DNA of 64,000 nucleotides from Desulfitobacterium metallireducens DSM 15288 (GCF_000231405.2 NZ_CP007032.1:1798001-1862000); one strand, 5' to 3'. Shown: positions 32,854 to 41,963, numbered from the stretch's first letter. Notes: generated by a model from the letters alone, not told the origin. Made by a program: numbers and translations.

Positions 32854-34866
32854 TTATTTTGCAATGACTTTGAAGTAAGCGGTATTGCTTGCAACAACAG
32901 CTCCTGAAGCATTTGTAACTACTTCAGTAACTTGATAAATTTCACCAACTGTTGCACCGCTCAGCACTTTGGCACTGAGTCTTGTAATTTGATCTACGCT
33001 AGAATTAACTGTAACTGCAGAACTAACATTAACAGTAGAAGTAGTAGGTGTTGCAGTTACAACGTCTGCGAAGTTCTCTGCACTAGTTCTTGCTGAGATT
33101 TTAAATGTACCAGCAGTACTATCAAACAGATCGCTGAAGTTAACTGCTGTACCATCAAGTTTTGCCAAGCTGAGTGATGTTGTTAATCCTGTAACTTCTG
33201 TACCACTAGATAACGTAAAGTCTTTAGCAAGAGAAGCTGCCTGTTTAACCTCTTGTGGAGCTGCAGCGGAATACGTTGCTGTAGCTAGGTTAATTCCAAG
33301 GACTGGAGATTTACCTTCTTTGTTATGGCAAACTTGGCAAACGCCCATGTTAGGTAAGCGTTTAAGAGCTGTTGTACGGGTAGTATCGTAAGTTTGGAGG
33401 ATCTTGTCGCCTGCAGCATTGGTGCCCGCAAAGGTTGTACCTTGTCCGAGTTGACTCAGAGAAGTTTCAATAAACTTATCACTAGTTCCATGAGCATAGT
33501 GACAGGTTAAGCAGTCAACTGTAGGAGCAATAGCGCCAGGTGCCTTCGGATTAGAGGTATCAAATTTGAGTCCAGCATAAGTAGAGATCAAGGAATTAGC
33601 ATCAGTAAAGTTAGGATCGGCAGTGGTAGCAGTGCGCGTAAAGCCAACGGAGTGACGATAAGCTTTACGATAATCTCCAAGGAGTTCATCATAAGCTCCA
33701 CCAGTCCCGTATGAGGCTGAATCAGTTTTATTTACGTTGTTGTAGTCAGTATGGCAAGCACCGCAGAATTGGTTGATACCATTTTCATATTTAACGGTTT
33801 CAGCTGCGGTTAACTTAGCAGCAACCGTCATTTCAACAACTAGAGCCGGTTTATAGGCGGCTGTAACTGTACCAGTTTGAGGTCCTGTGAATGTAACAGT
33901 CCCATCTTTGTATTGAACTGTAAAATCAGTATTCTCTTTTTTCGTCACACCAGCGACTTTAACAACAGGCTCATTATTACGGCCACTCATCCAGTTGCCT
34001 TTGGAAGCTTTGAACACTGTATTAGTTGCATCAGTAGCTGTGAGCGTATCAGGAGTTGTTTTCAATGCTGTAAAAGCTGCAGAAGCAACTCCGTTGACAT
34101 CAGGATTGAGAATACGAGCATTACCATAGGTTCCATGAGGATCATGGCAAGCGATACAAGTAAATTCAGTATTCCAGTCTCCATTTATATCTTTGTTGCC
34201 AGTTGCACTAGCGAAGTCTTCAGCACCACCGGGTGCAGCTGCGGTTGTTACAAAAGCTGTTTCCTTCGGAGACATACCATGGTTTGAAAGGCCTTCTGTA
34301 GCTGCTTCCGAACCTGTTCCGAAAAGTCCACCGGAGTTCACCTGAGAACCAGCAGCGTGAGTACCGTTAACGACGTCATAAGTAGCTGCTACTGTACCAT
34401 CATGGCAAGCCCAACATGCGGTCTGAGGGTCTTCCCATTGTAACAATGCACCAGTAGTATTAACCGAGGTGTGGATTGCGTGACAAGAAGCACAAGCATC
34501 AGAGGTTTTGCTATAAGCGCTGTGAATTACTTTGTTATTTGTGCTGTCATACTTAATTGGTTCGTTAAGGTTATCCGGGCTATCAAACCCAGTTCCACTA
34601 TTTCCACCTGTTTTGCCATCAGCATCAGGTGTCATGCGGTAGTTTTGACCAGTTACAGTAGTTACTGGGTTTCCATCTGCATCTAAGGATATGGTTCCAT
34701 CTGCGTTATACACAGCGGCATCTCCAACCCCTAGACCATTCGTTGTTAAGGTTTGTGCATCAATGCCAGTAAAATCTGGAGCAACCGTTGCTGCTGCGAA
34801 TGCAGTCGATGCAAAACCCAATGTGACTGCTAATGTAAGAGTGGCTAATAAGCCAAATTTACGCAT
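32854..34866 (-). CDS. Secreted 6-heme c-type cytochrome (670 aa)
   Basis: A signal peptide (MRKFGLLATLTLAVTLGF, ending AFA) precedes six CXXCH motifs: CASCH, CWACH, CIACH, CGACH, CLTCH and CQVCH. The first two match a doubled-CXXCH unit. Between hemes 3 and 4 there is a beta-rich insert (about 270-350). After the last heme comes a heme-free domain of about 150 residues with Ig-like character (SGTEVTGLTTSLSL, AYFKVIAK). The ATG at 34866 follows GGAAGGAGG; one 9 codons upstream does not. It follows an NHL gene and faces ncRNA copy 2. A terminal extracellular electron carrier is likely. Confidence 0.85.
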   Translation of the reverse strand: MRKFGLLATLTLAVTLGFASTAFAAATVAPDFTGIDAQTLTTNGLGVGDAAVYNADGTISLDADGNPVTTVTGQNYRMTPDADGKTGGNSGTGFDSPDNLNEPIKYDSTNNKVIHSAYSKTSDACASCHAIHTSVNTTGALLQWEDPQTACWACHDGTVAATYDVVNGTHAAGSQVNSGGLFGTGSEAATEGLSNHGMSPKETAFVTTAAAPGGAEDFASATGNKDINGDWNTEFTCIACHDPHGTYGNARILNPDVNGVASAAFTALKTTPDTLTATDATNTVFKASKGNWMSGRNNEPVVKVAGVTKKENTDFTVQYKDGTVTFTGPQTGTVTAAYKPALVVEMTVAAKLTAAETVKYENGINQFCGACHTDYNNVNKTDSASYGTGGAYDELLGDYRKAYRHSVGFTRTATTADPNFTDANSLISTYAGLKFDTSNPKAPGAIAPTVDCLTCHYAHGTSDKFIETSLSQLGQGTTFAGTNAAGDKILQTYDTTRTTALKRLPNMGVCQVCHNKEGKSPVLGINLATATYSAAAPQEVKQAASLAKDFTLSSGTEVTGLTTSLSLAKLDGTAVNFSDLFDSTAGTFKISARTSAENFADVVTATPTTSTVNVSSAVTVNSSVDQITRLSAKVLSGATVGEIYQVTEVVTNASGAVVASNTAYFKVIAK

Positions 34867-34892
34867 TCTATATTTCCTCCTTCCGATTGTCA

Positions 34893-34972
34893 AACATCCC
34901 TAGTTCTTTATGTTCTAATAGCTGTTTTACTCCCTCCTTTTTTATAGATTTGGAGACCTGCCGAGGGATGTT
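34893..34972 (-). promoter_or_regulatory. Leader with a 9-bp inverted repeat before the 6-heme cytochrome
   Basis: AACATCCCT (34893-34901) and AGGGATGTT (34964-34972) are perfect inverted repeats flanking about 62 nt, which contain an unused Shine-Dalgarno-like GGAGGGAG. The near arm ends about 10 nt before the real ribosome-binding site. It could stabilise the abundant cytochrome mRNA or control its translation. Confidence 0.4.
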
Positions 34973-35047
34973 CAAAACCAATTGGCGGTAACTCCCATAG
35001 GGAAAAGTGATACTAGAGATCATGAATAGAGCTGACCTTAAAACGCA

Positions 35048-36007
35048 TTATTGAAAGATTGCAGTCCGGGTATTCCCCACATCGGTTATATACAACCGGC
35101 CCTGGTTATCTCGAGTTAAACCATTCGGAAACCTAAATTGTCCATCATCTGATCCCATTTGTCCAATCGTCGTTAACTTTTCGCCATTAGGTTTGAAAAC
35201 CACAACCTTATTGGTTAAGTTACTGACTACATAGATGTTGCCCTGCGGATCTACGCTGATCCCACGAGGATTAGAGAGTAGGCTTGAGGCCTTGAGAAGA
35301 AAATTACCCTGTTCGTCAAAAACTTGAATCCGATCGTTTCCTGTATCCGAAACGTAGATCTTATTCCCAGCATGCACAAGGGCATTGGGTGAATTCAACT
35401 CACCATCGCCTGCACCTTTTTTCCCAAAACTCAGCAGTTTTGTCCCATCAAGGGAAAAGACTTTAATTTCACTACTTTGAACATCACTGACATAAAGTTT
35501 ATCACCATCAATCGCTAACCCACCCGGACCTTTAAATTCTCCTTTTTCTCCGAAATACTTAATAAATTGTCCATCTGGACTAAAAATCGAAATATTCCCG
35601 TTATAGAGATCAGCGATATAGAGTTGACCTTGAGCATCACTGGCAATTCCATAAGGAAAGCGAAATTGCCCTTCTCCTTCTCCAGGTTCACCAAACATGG
35701 AAATCGGCTTCCCTTCATAGTCAAAAACCTGTATCCTCTGGTTATTGGTATCGGATATATATATGGTACGATTTGAAACGGCAACAGCCATTGGCTTGTT
35801 TAAGGGAGCGGATAAATCTCCATAAATATTTGCTTGAAAAGTCGGTATTATTGAGCCTATAGGTAAATATTGCGTAGCTGTTTTCGTAATGTTTGTTTTG
35901 GAAAGAAAAGCCCAAGTGAATAACCCCACCTCAAGGAGCAGAATAAGAACTAAGATTAAGTACATATTTCGCCTTCTCATAGGACGATTAATAATACTCG
36001 TTGACAT
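35048..36007 (-). CDS. Membrane-anchored NHL-repeat beta-propeller protein (319 aa)
   Basis: A membrane helix (about 15-35, MYLILVLILLLEVGLFTWAF) is followed by about six NHL repeats (YISDTNNQRIQVFD, YIADLYNGNISIFS, YVSDTGNDRIQVFD, YITDVGNTRTAIF). The start is an ATG behind AGGAGGTG, 1 nt after the TPR gene ends. It precedes the 6-heme cytochrome gene, repeating the NHL-then-cytochrome order seen at 25-26 kb. It probably acts outside the membrane as a scaffold or docking site; enzyme activity is not indicated. Confidence 0.87.
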   Translation of the reverse strand: MSTSIINRPMRRRNMYLILVLILLLEVGLFTWAFLSKTNITKTATQYLPIGSIIPTFQANIYGDLSAPLNKPMAVAVSNRTIYISDTNNQRIQVFDYEGKPISMFGEPGEGEGQFRFPYGIASDAQGQLYIADLYNGNISIFSPDGQFIKYFGEKGEFKGPGGLAIDGDKLYVSDVQSSEIKVFSLDGTKLLSFGKKGAGDGELNSPNALVHAGNKIYVSDTGNDRIQVFDEQGNFLLKASSLLSNPRGISVDPQGNIYVVSNLTNKVVVFKPNGEKLTTIGQMGSDDGQFRFPNGLTRDNQGRLYITDVGNTRTAIFQ

Positions 36008-36008
36008 G

Positions 36009-36722
36009 TTACTTTACACCTCCTAGACGGCTTAAGGCTTCTTGGGCTAATGCAAATTGGGGATCAAAATTAAGGGCATCCTGATAATCTTTTTTGGCTT
36101 CATCGACACTCCCCATTTTTTCATGGAGTTGACCAATATCATAAATAATCTTCGTTGAGCCAGGGTGAAGCTTCTCTGCCAGTTGTAATTCCTCCAAGGC
36201 TTGATCTAATTTATCGTTACTCTGATAGGCTAGGCCAAGGTAGTAATGCGCTTCATAAGACTTTGGAGCAAGTTCGACTGCCTTTTGGAGTGTAGTGATG
36301 GCTATATCAATCTTATCTACCTGTTGATAAGCAATACCTAAGTTAAGATACGCTTTGAAGTTCTTTTCGTCTAATTCAGTGGCTTTTTTATATTCCGCTA
36401 AAGCTTCATTATATTGACCTTTTTGAAAGAGAGCCCAACCGAAATCGACGTGGCTCGTCGCACTGTCGGGGTTCTGCTTTACCTTCTCCATGGCACTCTG
36501 ATACTCTTTTTCAAGAATAGGGGTCTTATCAAACTGGTTCCAGAAATAGGTATTGCCAATATATATTCCAAGACTAAAAATGCCGAAAGTAAAAGCTAAA
36601 AGGATCAAAACCTCTTTCCAAAGCTTAATCGTTTTATAGGGTTTTTTTTGACCCTGATTAGGTTGGACTTGAGGAATAAATCCTGGGTTCTGATTGATAC
36701 TCGGGTTCATGGGTTCCGTCAT
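36009..36722 (-). CDS. Membrane-anchored TPR protein (237 aa)
   Basis: A Pro/Gln/Asn-rich N-terminus and one membrane span (about 36-55, VLILLAFTFGIFSLGIYIG) are followed by at least four TPR units (SATSHVDFGWALFQKGQYNEA, AYLNLGIAYQQVDKID, AHYYLGLAYQSNDKLD, IIYDIGQLHEKMGSVD). TPRs bind proteins, so it is likely an assembly factor or scaffold for the cytochromes. It lies 13 nt after the 12-heme gene and 1 nt before the NHL gene, a tight operon. Confidence 0.88.
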   Translation of the reverse strand: MTEPMNPSINQNPGFIPQVQPNQGQKKPYKTIKLWKEVLILLAFTFGIFSLGIYIGNTYFWNQFDKTPILEKEYQSAMEKVKQNPDSATSHVDFGWALFQKGQYNEALAEYKKATELDEKNFKAYLNLGIAYQQVDKIDIAITTLQKAVELAPKSYEAHYYLGLAYQSNDKLDQALEELQLAEKLHPGSTKIIYDIGQLHEKMGSVDEAKKDYQDALNFDPQFALAQEALSRLGGVK

Positions 36723-36735
36723 TACGATTTCCTCC

Positions 36736-37938
36736 TTACTTGTGGCACTTCGAACAGTTATTCTTCGAATGGCATTTGTAGCAACTCGTTACAAGGCCTA
36801 CCCCCGATTGAATGGGTACAGGATGTAATCTAGATATATAATGTTCCTTCTTATGGCAGGAGATACACACGGTTTTAGTCGCTACCTTCGCTTTCTTATT
36901 TGGTGTTTTTTCATGACAGACAAGACATACTCTCTGATCCTCGGAGGCCCTTTCTCCATGCAAAAATGGTTTTATGTTATGACTCGAAGGTTTTTTTGCA
37001 TGACATTCAACACAAAACGAATTGCTGCGTGCGTAAGAAATAACCTTGTCATCGTTCTGGACGCGTACTAAATTTAACGAATAACTATGACACTCATTAC
37101 AAGAATCAAGATTTTTGAAAGCATCCTGACCATGTATCCCTTTTTTTATCCAATCCTCCGTCTGATGCGACGGCGGCGGGACGATTCTGCTATGGCAAGA
37201 TTCACAGTCCTGGGGCCCTTCACGGTCTTTGTGACAGATTATACACTGTTCCATACTCATGGTTTTATATTGCCAAACCATATTTTGTCTTCCGGTTACC
37301 TCGTCCCAACGATTAAAATCTCCATCAATCGTTTCTTGACGTTCTGCGATTCCACCATGAGCAACTCCGATATGACAAGTCGTACAGGCTATGCCCTCTG
37401 CCTCATGCTTTTGATGCGGTACAATTAGATCACCGCGTGGAGTCACCGCGCGATTTTGAGAATGACAATTTTCACAGACTTCATTCCCCACAGGTGCTTT
37501 AACTTCGATGGGTAAATAATATTTCTTGGTAAAGTGCTTCGTTTGGAAAAAATGAGTAGGACCAATATCAGTATGACAGTTGATACAAGCAATTTGGGAA
37601 TGACTTGATGCTTTCCAGGTTGCGATTTCAGGTTTCATCTCGTGGCAGCTCTCACAAATGAAGCTGGCGCTGGGTGATTGCGTCAAACCAATTGCCCCAA
37701 AGGCTAGAAAACTAAACATTAAGGCAAGCATTAGCCTTTTAATCCAGCGTTTTTTACGTTTAGGTCCTTTTGGAGGGGGACCAGAATTGCTGTTTTGATC
37801 GCCCATGCCTTCCGAGAGATCAAATAATATCTCCTTCTCACCATTATGACCTTCCTGAGTCCCTTGAATGTCTTGAACTTCTTGGATATTTTCCCTATTC
37901 AATTTCTCATTTTCAAAGGAGGACTTGTTATTTTCCAT
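36736..37938 (-). CDS. NapC/NirT-like membrane cytochrome with 12 heme motifs (400 aa)
   Basis: A charged, probably cytoplasmic N-terminal tail (about 65 aa) precedes one membrane span (about 66-84). The first heme motif (CESCHEMKP, C95) and the next three match the NapC/NirT tetraheme quinol dehydrogenase fold. Eight further CXXCH motifs extend to the very C-terminus (CSKCHK). Such proteins take electrons from menaquinol and pass them outward. Here the quinol module and an extended heme chain are fused. It starts a tight run with the TPR and NHL genes. Confidence 0.88.
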   Translation of the reverse strand: MENNKSSFENEKLNRENIQEVQDIQGTQEGHNGEKEILFDLSEGMGDQNSNSGPPPKGPKRKKRWIKRLMLALMFSFLAFGAIGLTQSPSASFICESCHEMKPEIATWKASSHSQIACINCHTDIGPTHFFQTKHFTKKYYLPIEVKAPVGNEVCENCHSQNRAVTPRGDLIVPHQKHEAEGIACTTCHIGVAHGGIAERQETIDGDFNRWDEVTGRQNMVWQYKTMSMEQCIICHKDREGPQDCESCHSRIVPPPSHQTEDWIKKGIHGQDAFKNLDSCNECHSYSLNLVRVQNDDKVISYARSNSFCVECHAKKPSSHNIKPFLHGERASEDQRVCLVCHEKTPNKKAKVATKTVCISCHKKEHYISRLHPVPIQSGVGLVTSCYKCHSKNNCSKCHK

Positions 37939-37953
37939 TAATACTTATCTCTC

Positions 37954-38318
37954 CTACTCAATAAAAGCCGGTCCAAGGTTCTCTTCATGGCATCTCGAGC
38001 AATAATTTATTATTGGATCTAATTTTTACTTAAGCTGACTCATATCATCACTTACTAGACATCAAGTGATATCTTCCTCGTTACTCCCTTGTGCCAATCG
38101 ATACAGATCACTCCATTCAGGTAATGTTAATCATGAGGAATGATAAGAGCATTTCTCGGGGTAACCGTTCAATTAGGGTATGACACTGTAAACACGCTTC
38201 ATTACAAATCGAGTTTTCAGTATGAATCGAATCGATATGACACGTGCACAAGGGATATTCCGGTGTGAGGAAGGAACAAACCCGCCTTAAACACTTTTGT
38301 GATCCGCCGGTTTTTCAT
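37954..38318 (-). pseudogene. Decayed small c-type cytochrome gene
   Basis: An ATG at 38318 with AAAGGAGA before it begins MKNRRITKVFKAGLF, a signal-like start. A shift leads to EACLQCHTLIERL (one heme motif). Another frame gives LPEWSDLYRLAQGSNEEDI, and the last gives NYCSRCHEENLGPAFIE and a stop at 37954. At least three frame changes separate recognisable cytochrome pieces. It sits between the 10- and 12-heme genes, so the locus once had one more heme carrier. Confidence 0.55.
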
Positions 38319-38449
38319 TCTATCTCCTTTTACCCTACTTCCTTAAACCGATTTCCCTCGTGCCTAATCAATTTATTAAACTTAAGTGACAAGTGCTAGT
38401 TCACTAAATGCCGTATAATACAGACCCCTCTTTCAACTCGTATACAATT

Positions 38450-39637
38450 CTATTGCGGAGTCTCCACCTTACCATTTTTAAACCAGTGACAGGTATTACA
38501 GGTTACGGCGTTCACACCGGGCATCTTTTGGTTATTCTGATCGGTTGCCTTTTCCGTCTCATGACAGACGAGACAGTTCTGTGCGCCTTTATCTTTCACG
38601 ACATTTCCATGAGTCGGCAGCCATTGTTGTTTATTTTCCAAGTGTCCCGTAGGTCGTTTTTCATGGCAGGGAGCACATAAGGTGTTGGAACGGGCATAAT
38701 CTTGAACCGTTGTTTGGGCTGTTATAAGAACTCTATCGCGTTGTCTGGAGTGACATTCAGCACACCATTTAATATCTTGTGCAGCAGTTATTCCATGAGT
38801 ATTACTCCAAGATTTATCGACGTGATTGACGGGTGTTTGGATCTTGAGATGACAGGGAGCACAGCGCATAGGAGCCGTAAGTTCACTGGTTCCAGCCTTC
38901 GCTATCGCTTGCACAGCTCCAGGGAGTTCCCCGTTTCCATCCTTCGCTTGTTTTTCGGATGCTTGGCGTTCAGCTACTCGTTGGGCTTCTGTTTTCCCAA
39001 GACCTTGATTTTCTTCCCAAGGTTTTAGCCCTTGATTCACTTGTTCATGACAATCCATACATGCTTCCATCGCTGTTTTCGTATCGTCAAATTTACTGAC
39101 TTCTTCCGCTTTGGCCAATGTCCATGTAGCTGAATTTTCTTGGGTGGTCAGCCCCCGCTCCGCTACAAAGGCGTGAGCTACTCCTCCGTGACAGGCTGTA
39201 CAGGCGATATCGTGTTCTAAGTGCTTTTCATGCGGGATATTGATGTCTCCAGATGCCGTCACTTTCCGCATGGTCGAGTGGCACTTTTCGCAAACTTGAT
39301 TGGGAATGGGCTCAGATGCAACAATTGGGCCTTTATAATTTCCGGTGATATGCTTACCAATATAGCCCATGACTTTGACTTTACTTTCGATATAGCTTCC
39401 GACTCCAGGTGTAAGATGGCAAGTGGTACAAGAAAATTGGGCATGGGATGTCACCTTATAAGTCAAGTGTTCTGGCTGCATTTCATGACAGGTTATACAA
39501 AACGAATTAGATGAGGTAACACTTAACCCTACTCCACCAGCGAAAATAAGGATAATAACAATAACTAACAATAGTCCTAAGCTTTTGCCTTGTTGAAATT
39601 TTAGCTTACTCATAATTGTGCTAAGCCTTTTTTTCAC
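38450..39637 (-). CDS. NapC/NirT-like membrane cytochrome with 10 heme motifs (395 aa)
   Basis: One membrane span (about 20-40, LLLVIVIILIFAGGVGL) leads into CITCHEMQPEHLTYK, CTTCHLTPG, CEKCHSTM and CTACHGGVAHA, the NapC/NirT tetraheme quinol-oxidising fold. Six more CXXCH motifs follow, ending CNTCHWFKNG. The GTG at 39637 is the preferred start (AAGGAGGG at 9 nt); a TTG two codons earlier is too close to it. It is a paralogue of the 12-heme protein. Two alternative quinol-linked inputs to the same outer carriers would fit. Confidence 0.87.
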   Translation of the reverse strand: MKKRLSTIMSKLKFQQGKSLGLLLVIVIILIFAGGVGLSVTSSNSFCITCHEMQPEHLTYKVTSHAQFSCTTCHLTPGVGSYIESKVKVMGYIGKHITGNYKGPIVASEPIPNQVCEKCHSTMRKVTASGDINIPHEKHLEHDIACTACHGGVAHAFVAERGLTTQENSATWTLAKAEEVSKFDDTKTAMEACMDCHEQVNQGLKPWEENQGLGKTEAQRVAERQASEKQAKDGNGELPGAVQAIAKAGTSELTAPMRCAPCHLKIQTPVNHVDKSWSNTHGITAAQDIKWCAECHSRQRDRVLITAQTTVQDYARSNTLCAPCHEKRPTGHLENKQQWLPTHGNVVKDKGAQNCLVCHETEKATDQNNQKMPGVNAVTCNTCHWFKNGKVETPQ

Positions 39638-39921
39638 GAACAAAATCCCTCCTTTTTGGAGCCCTTATTTAAATCTATTCACCTCCTGAGAAAACTAAAC
39701 CCAAAATGTGAAGACTCAAACGTATGATTCTAGTTTACTTATCTTTCCCAAAGAGCAATAACTCTCTTGCACGTATGCTTACTACCTTATGGAGAGTATC
39801 TTGCTATACTCTTACAGTTTACATTTTTTTACAAATTGGCTCAGGATCAGGCTTTGAGGGAAATCAATTTGAAACCAAAATTAATTTTATTTTTAAAAAT
39901 AATGAAAAATATGTGAAACCT

Positions 39922-40581
39922 TCACTCTTGAAGTGCAATAATTCCTTTCCGAATTGCATATTTTACAAGATCCACGCGATCATGAAAGCCTAATTTATCC
40001 ATAATATTACGGCGATGAGTCTGGACCGTCTTCGTGCTGATAAAAAGTTGCTTTGCGATTTCTTGATTCGTAAGCCCTTCTGCCGCCAAATGCAAAACTT
40101 CCATTTCACGATCGGTTAAACAGGGGGCCATCTCTCTTCCTGCGATAACTTCGTGACCGTGTTGCATAATGCCATTAACAATAAGTTTCGAAACCATCGG
40201 ATGGAAATAGGAATTCCCTTGAGAGATGGCTCGAATAGCATGGAGCAATTCTTTAAATGAGCACTGCTTTAAGAGATACCCAGAAGCACCCGCTTCTATG
40301 GCTGAGCGAATCGCCTCGATACTACAGAGGTTTGTTAAGATAAGAATTCTTATCTTGGGGTAGAACGTGTGAATTTGACGAATCGCTCGAATTCCATTAC
40401 AAATCGGGGAATGCAGATCCATCATAATGATATCCGGCTGCGACTCGGATATTTTATTCACGGTTTCTTGTACATCTCGAACCGTCTGCCTAACCTGAAT
40501 GTCCTCAACCGTCTCAAAGAGTTTTTTCAGCCCTTCCAACTGTATATAATTTTCATCTGCCAAAAGGATCTGAACCGACAT
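39922..40581 (-). CDS. NarL/FixJ-type response regulator (219 aa)
   Basis: A receiver domain with acidic pocket ADE near residue 8, phospho-acceptor D55 in IIMMDLHSP, and the conserved Lys in YLLKQ is followed by a LuxR HTH (LTDREMEVLHLAAEGLTNQEIAKQL then TVQTHRRNIMDKLG). The ATG at 40581 follows GGGAGGTG, so the GTG at 40599 is not used. No histidine kinase is in the window. It is placed between the cytochrome operon and the divergent tetraheme gene, so it may control them. Confidence 0.9.
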   Translation of the reverse strand: MSVQILLADENYIQLEGLKKLFETVEDIQVRQTVRDVQETVNKISESQPDIIMMDLHSPICNGIRAIRQIHTFYPKIRILILTNLCSIEAIRSAIEAGASGYLLKQCSFKELLHAIRAISQGNSYFHPMVSKLIVNGIMQHGHEVIAGREMAPCLTDREMEVLHLAAEGLTNQEIAKQLFISTKTVQTHRRNIMDKLGFHDRVDLVKYAIRKGIIALQE

Positions 40582-40897
40582 TCTATCACCTCCCTTCACT
40601 TGAAAATACGTTCTGCAAGGTAGCTTTTTTCTTACAGGTTACCTTGTAGTCAGTATTTACGATGACCAGACGTTAACTTATACTGTATTTTAGATATTTG
40701 GGTTTATTTGGAAAACACTAAACCTATTCTCTAGTTTATGATAAATCTCCTCTCGCGAATTACTTCTTATTAGGGAGATTCTTTGACTAATCCTCTCCCT
40801 TTCTGTAGTTTCCTGTTCATGTAATGTGTAAGGGATTTTTATCATATTCATCTAACAGGATTAAATGTTATATTCCTAAGCGAATGGAGGTACCCTT
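40582..40897. promoter_or_regulatory. Divergent control region between response regulator and tetraheme gene
   Basis: CAAGGTA (40616-40622) and TACCTTG (40640-40646) form an inverted repeat just before the regulator's ribosome-binding site. No clear -35/-10 pair was found for either gene. Nothing else is visible. Confidence 0.35.
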
Positions 40898-41926
40898 GTG
40901 AAAATTCATAAGATACGCAATGTCATTATTGTCCTAGGCATTTTTGGGTTACTCTCTGGTTCCCTCTACGTAAACTCTTCCACGATCACCAACAAAGCCT
41001 TACCTCGTGATATACAGCTGTCTTCAAACCCCCTCGAACAAACTCCCCTTCCTCCTTCCGAATCAAGCAGTTCCTCAGTAGCGCCCAAAGCGACTGCTAC
41101 CCCTTCTTCGCCGTCCTCCGATTCTTCTTCATCTGCTTCTACAAGTGAGACTTCGGTCCCCGATTCTTCTTCGCCCTCACAGCAGGGCCAAACGGCTTCA
41201 GATTTAAGGGGAGAAAATAATTCAATCCAAACCCAAGTTCAAAACAGCGCCCATAATCAACTTTCCCTCCAAGGGAATGGAGTGATCTGTAATATCTGTC
41301 ACAGCATAAATGGTAATACGTATTCCTTACGAAATAAGGGCTGGGAATCCTGCGGTTCGTGTCATGTTAATTCTAACGGGAATCCCACACCAGGGCATGA
41401 AGTCCAACATCCCCAGTTCCAAATGATTCAAGGTACTGCAATAGGTGACATTTTACCGATGCCCTCTTACAAATACAAATATATGAAGGATACCTTCACC
41501 TGTACCGATTGCCATCTCACAAATGCGAGCAAACATGACTTTTTGGCTCCAGGAGTTTCAATAACGGATACCTCTGAAGGAATTCGCCATACCGGAACAG
41601 AAATTGATTATCAAGCTTTTAGGGCCATCTTTAATCAAGATAAATGTGCAGTTTGTCATCCGTCGGGCGCAGACATGGTCGAACGTGTAAAAATTGAACA
41701 AGAAACCATCTCAAAAAGACTGGACGAACTCGAACCGATTTACATAGAATGGAGCGGTAAGATAGCCTCGATGAATCCCGAAGATCCAAAAGTAATTGCC
41801 TTCAAAAATGGAGCAACCTATTTCACCTTTGTCGATGCTGATGGTTCAAAGGGCGTTCACAATTTTCCCTATGCCCAAGCTCTTCTGGATAAGGCTGAAA
41901 GTTATTGGAAGATACTTAAGCAATGA
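40898..41926 (+). CDS. Tetraheme c-type cytochrome with Ser-rich spacer (342 aa)
   Basis: An N-terminal hydrophobic segment (VIIVLGIFGLLSGSLYV) acts as signal or anchor. A low-complexity Ser/Pro/Thr spacer (about 50-105) could reach into the wall. Four CXXCH motifs follow (CNICH, CGSCH, CTDCH, CAVCH). The C-terminal region (KRLDELEPIYIEWSGKI, KGVHNFPYAQALLDKA) matches the pentaheme lipoprotein at 21.1 kb and resembles the NrfA C-terminal region. Compared with that paralogue it lacks the first heme and the lipobox. The start is a GTG behind GGAGG. It has a strong terminator. Confidence 0.83.
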   Translation: MKIHKIRNVIIVLGIFGLLSGSLYVNSSTITNKALPRDIQLSSNPLEQTPLPPSESSSSSVAPKATATPSSPSSDSSSSASTSETSVPDSSSPSQQGQTASDLRGENNSIQTQVQNSAHNQLSLQGNGVICNICHSINGNTYSLRNKGWESCGSCHVNSNGNPTPGHEVQHPQFQMIQGTAIGDILPMPSYKYKYMKDTFTCTDCHLTNASKHDFLAPGVSITDTSEGIRHTGTEIDYQAFRAIFNQDKCAVCHPSGADMVERVKIEQETISKRLDELEPIYIEWSGKIASMNPEDPKVIAFKNGATYFTFVDADGSKGVHNFPYAQALLDKAESYWKILKQ

Positions 41927-41963
41927 TAATCGTTTACTTGAAGTGGAGTTATAAGCTAAAGAC

